Source: Hyphomicrobiales bacterium
GTDB taxonomy: Bacteria; Pseudomonadota; Alphaproteobacteria; Rhizobiales; Methyloligellaceae
Reading direction: 5' to 3'
NCBI GenBank assembly: GCA_022361215.1
Contig: JAKSBI010000530.1
Span: 1-37,757, forward strand
DNA: 37,757 nucleotides
The notes under the pieces were generated by a model. That model was given only the letters and a program-made list of their open reading frames with translations, did not search any database and was not told the origin of the DNA. Position numbers and translations under genes: made by a program. Every line of letters starts with the position of its first letter. Positions within the stretch are counted from its first letter, which is position 1. Positions 33,396 to 37,757 of this stretch are shown one piece after another.

Positions 33396-34583
33396 TCAGA
33401 CCGCCTCCGCCATGGTGTCCTGATCCGCGCCTTCGTCCTGGGCGCCGTTGTTCGGCCGGTCGATGCCGCGCGCCACCCGCACGGCGATATGGTCTCCCAT
33501 GCGGCCGATATTGCCTTGTGTCAGGGGAATGTCCCCGCAGCGCAGCGACACCGGGTCGTCGGGGCCGCAGTTCAGCGCGATGGTCTCGCCGACGCGCAGG
33601 TTCATGACCTGCTTCAGCGGCAGCGTGAGCTGATCCAGCACCGCCTCGATCGGGATCGCGGTCTTGTAGATCTCCGTCGCCAGATGGCTCTCCCAGATGT
33701 TGTCATGGCCGAACTTCTCGCCCATGAAGCCCTGCAGCAGCAGCTCCCGGATCGGCTCCAGCGTACCGTAGGGCAGCAGCACCTCGACGCGCCCGCCGCG
33801 ATCCTCCATATCGATGCGCAGCTTGATCAGAATGGCGGCGTTGGCCTGCCGCGCGATCGCGGCGAAGCGGGGGTTGGTCTCCAGGCGCTCGAGCTCGAAC
33901 CGCACCGGCGACAGCGGCTCGAAGGCCTTCTCCGAGTCCTCCAGGATGACCTCCACGAGCCGGCTCATAAGATTGGTCTCGATGGTGGTGTAGGGCCGGC
34001 CCTCGATACGGATGGCCGGTGTGCCGCGCCCGCCCAGCAGCACGTCGACGATCGAGTAGATCAGGTTCGAGTCCACCGTCATGAGCGCGTAGCCGTCCCA
34101 CTCCACGGCCTTGAACACGGAGATCATGGCCGGCAGCGGGATCGAGTTCAGATAGTCGCCGACGCGCATGGTGGAGATGTTGTCGAGGCTGACCTCCACA
34201 TTGTCGGAGGTGAAGTTGCGCAGGCTGGTGGTCAGCAGCCGCACCAGCCGGTCGAAGACGATCTCGAGCATCGGCAGGCGCTCGTAGGACACCATCGCCG
34301 AATTGATGATCGCCCGGATACCGCTGGTGTCGGTCAGCGCCTGCTCGTCGAGATCGAAGCCCAGCAGGCTGTCGATCTCGTCCTGGTCGAGGATGCGCTC
34401 GCCGCCGCCGGAGGACGACTCCGAGCCGCCGCCGACGTCGCCGTCGTCGATCATCGCGGCCCATTGTGCCGCAACGTCCTCGTCTAGGCCGGCGTCCTCG
34501 CCGTCGCCGTCGTCGCCGTCGAGCGCCGCGCCCCATTCGGCGGCCAGCGCATCTTGATCAAGCTCGTCGTCGTCATCAACCAT
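33396..34583 (-). CDS. fliM: Flagellar motor switch protein FliM
   Basis: A 395-residue C-ring protein that binds phospho-CheY and joins FliG to FliN. The CheY-binding motif ILDQDEIDSLLGF is at residues 64-76, not at the extreme N-terminus. It is preceded by an acidic extension with two related short repeats (LDQDALAAEWGAALDGDDGD at 8-27 and LDEDVAAQWAAMIDDGD at 33-49). The middle domain (ERLPMLEIVFDRLVRLLTTSLRNFTSD through GGRVEVLLPYGTLEPIRELL) and the C-terminal surface domain (VMNLRVGETIALNCGPDDPVSLRCGD) are complete. The gene follows fliL by 13 bases. Confidence 0.96.
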   Translation of the reverse strand: MVDDDDELDQDALAAEWGAALDGDDGDGEDAGLDEDVAAQWAAMIDDGDVGGGSESSSGGGERILDQDEIDSLLGFDLDEQALTDTSGIRAIINSAMVSYERLPMLEIVFDRLVRLLTTSLRNFTSDNVEVSLDNISTMRVGDYLNSIPLPAMISVFKAVEWDGYALMTVDSNLIYSIVDVLLGGRGTPAIRIEGRPYTTIETNLMSRLVEVILEDSEKAFEPLSPVRFELERLETNPRFAAIARQANAAILIKLRIDMEDRGGRVEVLLPYGTLEPIRELLLQGFMGEKFGHDNIWESHLATEIYKTAIPIEAVLDQLTLPLKQVMNLRVGETIALNCGPDDPVSLRCGDIPLTQGNIGRMGDHIAVRVARGIDRPNNGAQDEGADQDTMAEAV

Positions 34584-34596
34584 GGCAGCCGCTCTG

Positions 34597-35133
34597 CTAC
34601 TGGACGATAATTTCCTTGAAGAGAACGCGCGTTACTTTGTTGGGATAAATCTCGATGTTGACACGGCGCAGCAGCTCCTCCTTCAGCCGGAAGATGCCGG
34701 CGGAGCCGTCCAGGTCGGTGCTTCTGAGCTCGCGGAGATAGAGCTGGAACATGTCGAGCACGCGCGGCAGAGCCGGTTGCAGCGCCTCGATCACCTTCTT
34801 GTCCTCCGCCTCCAGCGACACCTTCAGCTTGAGATACTGAGCCCGCTGCTCGGCCGAGCTCAGGTTCACCACCATCTCCGGCAGGTCGTAATAGACGAGC
34901 GGCGCCTTCTGACCGTCGCCCGCGCCGCCGCCGGGCGCGAACAGGCCGAACATGTCCACGGCAACGTAACCGCCGCCGCCCAGCGCCAGCAGCAGAGGCA
35001 CGATCACGGCCACCAGCTTCAAAGGGCCCGGCCCGCGCTTCTTCGGTGCCGCTTCGGCGGCCTCGACCTCTGCGAGCTGGTCCTGGCTCTCGTCGTCGCT
35101 CTCGGCCTCGGTTGCCTCGGGCTCGTCGCTCAT
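34597..35133 (-). CDS. fliL: Flagellar basal body-associated protein FliL
   Basis: A 178-residue inner-membrane protein that surrounds the stator. An acidic cytoplasmic N-terminus precedes one membrane helix (LKLVAVIVPLLLALGGGGYVAV). The periplasmic FliL domain then has VYYDLPEMVVNLSS, AQYLKLKVSLEAED and the C-terminal RVNIEIYPNKVTRVLFKEIIVQ. The start MSDEPEATEAES gives the normal length. The frame stays open to 35340, but that part has no family similarity. It is the first gene of fliL-fliM-DUF6468-motE-like, divergent from flgF. Confidence 0.95.
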   Translation of the reverse strand: MSDEPEATEAESDDESQDQLAEVEAAEAAPKKRGPGPLKLVAVIVPLLLALGGGGYVAVDMFGLFAPGGGAGDGQKAPLVYYDLPEMVVNLSSAEQRAQYLKLKVSLEAEDKKVIEALQPALPRVLDMFQLYLRELRSTDLDGSAGIFRLKEELLRRVNIEIYPNKVTRVLFKEIIVQ

Positions 35134-35352
35134 TCCGGCAGACTCCGCATCGCTCCATCCGCTTGGAGCGTCAGCATTTTCGGCGCTTTCCGCCGCCCTC
35201 GGGATCAGTCGGCATTGTTGGGCCGACAGGGTTAACGAATGGTTTCCGAAAGGCCCAAAGCGGCAATATTTGCCCGGCCGTTTTTTCCGCCCGGCGCGTG
35301 CCGCCGCTCCCCATGGAATCGATAAACTATTGATATACAATTATTTTCCATC

Positions 35353-35368
35353 TGGCATGCGGCCTGCA
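35353..35368 (+). promoter_or_regulatory. Sigma-54 promoter of flgF-flgG-flgA
   Basis: TGGCATG-N4-CTGCA, with GG and GC exactly ten bases apart, matches the -24/-12 consensus TGGCAYR-N4-YTGCW at every key position. Transcription would start near 35380, about 80 bases before flgF. Sigma-54 control of rod and hook genes is known in Caulobacter. The activator site was not identified. Confidence 0.75.
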
Positions 35369-35459
35369 TCGTAAACCGCACAGGCCGCCCTGGGCACAAC
35401 CGGCCCACCTGTCACGTGTTGCGGCTCCCCTTGCACACCGAGTTGGAACGCGAGCTGAA

Positions 35460-36203
35460 ATGGAAAACGCCCTTCTCATCTCCATGTCGCGGCAGATGGC
35501 GCTGCAGCGCCGGATGGACGTGCTCGCCAACAACATGGCGAACGTCAACACGGCCGGCTTCAAGAGCGACAGCCTGATGTTCGAGGAATACCTCATGCCG
35601 GTCGCGCGCATGAACGACGTCAACGGCTCGCCGTCACGGCTGTCCTACGTTCAGGACGTGGCCGTCTACCGCGACTTCGCCGAGGGCACCGTGGAACAGA
35701 CCGGCGGAGAGCTCGACGTGGCGCTCTCGGGCGACGCCTGGCTCGTCGTCGACACGCCCAATGGCGACCGCTATACGCGCAACGGCCAGCTCAAGCTCGA
35801 CGCCGACGGCCAGCTCGTGACCCTGGACGGCTTCGCCGTGATGGGCGAAGGCGGCCCGCTCACCTTCACCGTGGACGAGAGCGGCATCGAGATCGCGCGC
35901 GACGGCACCATCTCGACCAGCCAGGGCATCAAGGATCAGCTGCGCCTGGTCCGCTTCGAGAACAACAACCTGCTCTCGAAGGAGGGCTCGACCCTGTTCT
36001 CGTCGGAGGCTGCACCGATCGCGGCAGAGAATGCCGAGGTGATGCAGGGCATGATCGAGAAGTCGAACGTACAGCCGGTGATCGAGCTGACCCGGATCAT
36101 CGAGACCGTGCGCGCCTACACGTCCGTGACCCGGACACTGCAACAGACCCATGACCTGAGGCGAGACGCCATTGAGCGGCTCGGAAGCCCGAACCAGGCC
36201 TAG
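35460..36203 (+). CDS. flgF: Flagellar basal-body rod protein FlgF
   Basis: A 247-residue proximal rod protein with the N-terminal rod motif (SRQMALQRRMDVLANNMANVNTAGFKSDSLMFEEY), the middle DVALSGDAWLVVDTPNGDRYTRNGQLKLDADGQLVTLDG, and the C-terminal VQPVIELTRIIETVRAYTSVTRTL helix. It has no Sec signal because it is exported through the flagellum. It is the first gene behind the sigma-54 site, 43 bases before flgG. Confidence 0.96.
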   Translation: MENALLISMSRQMALQRRMDVLANNMANVNTAGFKSDSLMFEEYLMPVARMNDVNGSPSRLSYVQDVAVYRDFAEGTVEQTGGELDVALSGDAWLVVDTPNGDRYTRNGQLKLDADGQLVTLDGFAVMGEGGPLTFTVDESGIEIARDGTISTSQGIKDQLRLVRFENNNLLSKEGSTLFSSEAAPIAAENAEVMQGMIEKSNVQPVIELTRIIETVRAYTSVTRTLQQTHDLRRDAIERLGSPNQA

Positions 36204-36246
36204 ACGCCCGGCGTCGGCCCCGAGGGAAGAAAGAGGACGAACGGCC

Positions 36247-37035
36247 ATGAAATCCCTGCAAATCGCCGCAACCGGCATGATGGCGCAGCAGCTCAACGTG
36301 GAGGTGATCTCCAACAACATCGCCAACATGCGGACCACCGGCTACAAGAAGGTGCGCGCCGAGTTCCAGGATCTGCTCTACCAGGACGTCCGGCGCGTCG
36401 GCGCCACCTCCTCGGACGCCGGCACCACCGTGCCGTCCGGCATTCAGATCGGCTTCGGCGTCAAGACCGGCGCCACGCCCCGGGTCATGAGCCAGGGCAA
36501 CCTGAGCAGCACGGAGAAGGAGCTCGACGTCGCCATCCGCGGCGAGGGCTATTTCCAGGTCAACCTGCCGAACGGACAGACCGCCTATACCCGCGACGGC
36601 TCCTTCGAGCTGGACGCCCAGGGCCGCCTGGTGACGCTCGACGGGTTCGAGATCCAGCCCGGCATCACCATTCCCGACAACGCCCGCGAGATCACCATCA
36701 ACCGCGAGGGCACGGTGCAGGTGCTCGTCGACGACGACACCGCGCCGCAGGAAGTGGGCCAGATCCAGCTCGCCCGCTTCGTCAACAAGGCCGGCCTCCA
36801 GGCCATCGGCGACAACCTGTTCCTGGAGACCCCGTCGAGCGGCACGCCCACCACCGGCAATCCGGGCGATGCCGGGTTCGGCAGTGTCCTGCAGAAGTTC
36901 CTCGAATCCGCCAATGTGAACGCGGTGGCGGAGCTTTCCGACCTGATCGCGGCGCAGCGCGCCTACGAGATGAACGCCCGGATCATCTCCTCGTCCGACG
37001 AGATGATGTCGGCCGCGACGCAGATCCTGAGATAA
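36247..37035 (+). CDS. flgG: Flagellar distal rod protein FlgG
   Basis: A 262-residue distal rod protein, the canonical length. N-terminus MKSLQIAATGMMAQQLNVEVISNNIANMRTTGYKKVRAEFQDLLYQ. It then has the FlgG-specific extension about 50 residues in (DAGTTVPSGIQIGFGVKTGATPRVMSQG), the central LDVAIRGEGYFQVNLPNGQTAYTRDGSF, and the C-terminus VNAVAELSDLIAAQRAYEMNARIISSSDEMMSAATQI. AGAGGA precedes the ATG. An upstream in-frame start would overlap flgF and is rejected. It is 18 bases before flgA. Confidence 0.97.
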   Translation: MKSLQIAATGMMAQQLNVEVISNNIANMRTTGYKKVRAEFQDLLYQDVRRVGATSSDAGTTVPSGIQIGFGVKTGATPRVMSQGNLSSTEKELDVAIRGEGYFQVNLPNGQTAYTRDGSFELDAQGRLVTLDGFEIQPGITIPDNAREITINREGTVQVLVDDDTAPQEVGQIQLARFVNKAGLQAIGDNLFLETPSSGTPTTGNPGDAGFGSVLQKFLESANVNAVAELSDLIAAQRAYEMNARIISSSDEMMSAATQILR

Positions 37036-37053
37036 CGCGCTAGGGAGCGACGC

Positions 37054-37757
37054 ATGACCCGACGCCCGCCGTCCCCCCTCCTGGCGACCGCCCGCCGGAC
37101 GCTGACCGTCATCCTCGGCCTTTGGCTGCTGGCACCGGCATGGCCGGCGGCGGCGCAGACCCCGGAACCGGTCCTGCGCGAGCAGATCCATGTCAGCTCG
37201 GACGTGGTGACCCTGGCCGACCTCTTCGAGAATGCGGGCGCGGCCGGCAGCACGCCGGTCTTCCGCGCTCCCGATCTCGGCACCGAGGGTGTCGTCGCCA
37301 GCAAGCGGGTCGCCGCCGCGGCCCGGCTGCACGGCCTCTTCTGGCGCAATCCGGGCGGCATCGAGCAGATCGTCGTGCGCCGGCCGAGCCGGCTGGTGAC
37401 CGCTGACGCCATCGCCAACCTGGTCGAGGCCCGCGCGGCGAAGGAGAGCGGCGCCACCGACCGGTCCGCCTTCGACATCCGCTTCTCGCGCAGGCCGCGG
37501 CCGTTCCATCTGGACACGCGCGTGACCGCCCCTCTCGTCATCAGGCGCTTCGAGCTCGACGACAGCAACGGGGCGTTTCGTGCCGTCGTCGGCGTCGACA
37601 CCACGGTTCAGGCGGTGCGCGACCGGGTCTATCAGGGCCAGGCCTACGAGTCCGTGCCCGTGGCCGTGCCGGCGCGAAACATCCCGCGCGGCGCCACCAT
37701 CGCCGAGGAGGACATGCGCATTATTCGCATGGCCAAGCGGCGCATGCCCGCAGGGGC
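37054..37757 (+). CDS. flgA: Flagellar P-ring assembly chaperone FlgA (C-terminus outside window)
   Basis: The first 234 codons of a periplasmic chaperone needed to form the P ring. A Sec signal peptide spans about residues 1-35 (LTVILGLWLLAPAWPAAAQ). The mature part contains an SAF-type segment near the window edge (VPVAVPARNIPRGATIAEEDMRI), typical of FlgA. AGGGAG lies six bases before the ATG. flgH would be expected next, but is not in the window. Confidence 0.92.
   Translation, partial: MTRRPPSPLLATARRTLTVILGLWLLAPAWPAAAQTPEPVLREQIHVSSDVVTLADLFENAGAAGSTPVFRAPDLGTEGVVASKRVAAAARLHGLFWRNPGGIEQIVVRRPSRLVTADAIANLVEARAAKESGATDRSAFDIRFSRRPRPFHLDTRVTAPLVIRRFELDDSNGAFRAVVGVDTTVQAVRDRVYQGQAYESVPVAVPARNIPRGATIAEEDMRIIRMAKRRMPAG

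Noticed and set aside
35230-35246. Possible CtrA box upstream of fliL (TTAA-N7-TTTC)
   Set aside because: Only one half-site matches. The other half has two mismatches on either reading, so it is not called.
35261-35278. Possible sigma-54 promoter for fliL on the minus strand (CGGGCAAATATTGCC)
   Set aside because: The distance between the GG and GC elements is one or two bases short, which sigma-54 does not tolerate well.
1-37757. CRISPR arrays, tRNA, rRNA, prophage or intact insertion sequences
   Set aside because: No regularly spaced direct repeats, tRNA-like cloverleaf ends, rRNA signature sequences, transposase or phage genes were seen on either strand.

Overview
The window is high-GC DNA (roughly two thirds G+C by eye) from an alphaproteobacterium, most likely a Rhodospirillales-type lineage. 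The lineage is inferred from a CckA-type hybrid kinase encoded directly downstream of flhB, the gene order DUF6468 / MotE-like / fliM / fliL / flgF / flgG / flgA, CtrA-type TTAA-N7-TTAA boxes at flagellar genes, and intergenic palindromes typical of the class. No rRNA, tRNA, CRISPR array or intact transposase was seen.

Layout. (1) 1-6585, minus strand: a peptide/nickel-type ABC importer operon (binding protein, two permeases, two ATPases) ending in an M20 metallopeptidase that runs off the left edge. A divergent IclR regulator (6836-7657) follows, then a DMT-family exporter (7671-8600). (2) 8764-12902: a CocE/NonD-type serine hydrolase, a structured 490-base intergenic region, a cysteine-rich MarR-type regulator with an apparently leaderless promoter, and a PAPS-dependent sulfotransferase. 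(3) 13334-20981: cckA and, upstream of it on the same strand, flgB-flgC-fliE-fliQ-fliR-flhB. Divergent from flgB are fliO-fliP, with two CtrA-type boxes between them. (4) 21375-25179: a TRAP transporter in the order large permease, small permease, binding protein, then an AhpD-like CxxC protein. (5) 25864-28290: a DUF3772/MscS mechanosensitive channel. (6) 28317-37757: fliL-fliM-DUF6468-MotE-like-(1225-residue AMIN-like/TPR protein) on the minus strand, divergent from flgF-flgG-flgA behind a strong sigma-54 promoter match.

How it fits together. The flagellar genes encode the export gate (FliP, FliQ, FliR, FlhB, FliO), the proximal rod and its base (FlgB, FlgC, FliE, FlgF), the distal rod (FlgG), the P-ring chaperone (FlgA), the switch (FliM) and stator-associated parts (FliL, MotE-like). 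CckA starts the phosphorelay that activates CtrA in this class, and CtrA boxes lie at three places in the cluster, so regulator and probable targets sit together. The least explained coding feature is the large AMIN-like/TPR periplasmic protein linked to the motor genes, with its own CtrA box. The least explained non-coding feature is the cocE-marR intergenic region. It contains serial hairpins, one with a loop that mimics the 16S anti-Shine-Dalgarno sequence on the minus strand, next to overlapping divergent promoters with two palindromic operators. Several dispersed palindromic repeat families fill other gaps, one of them inside the flagellar operon.
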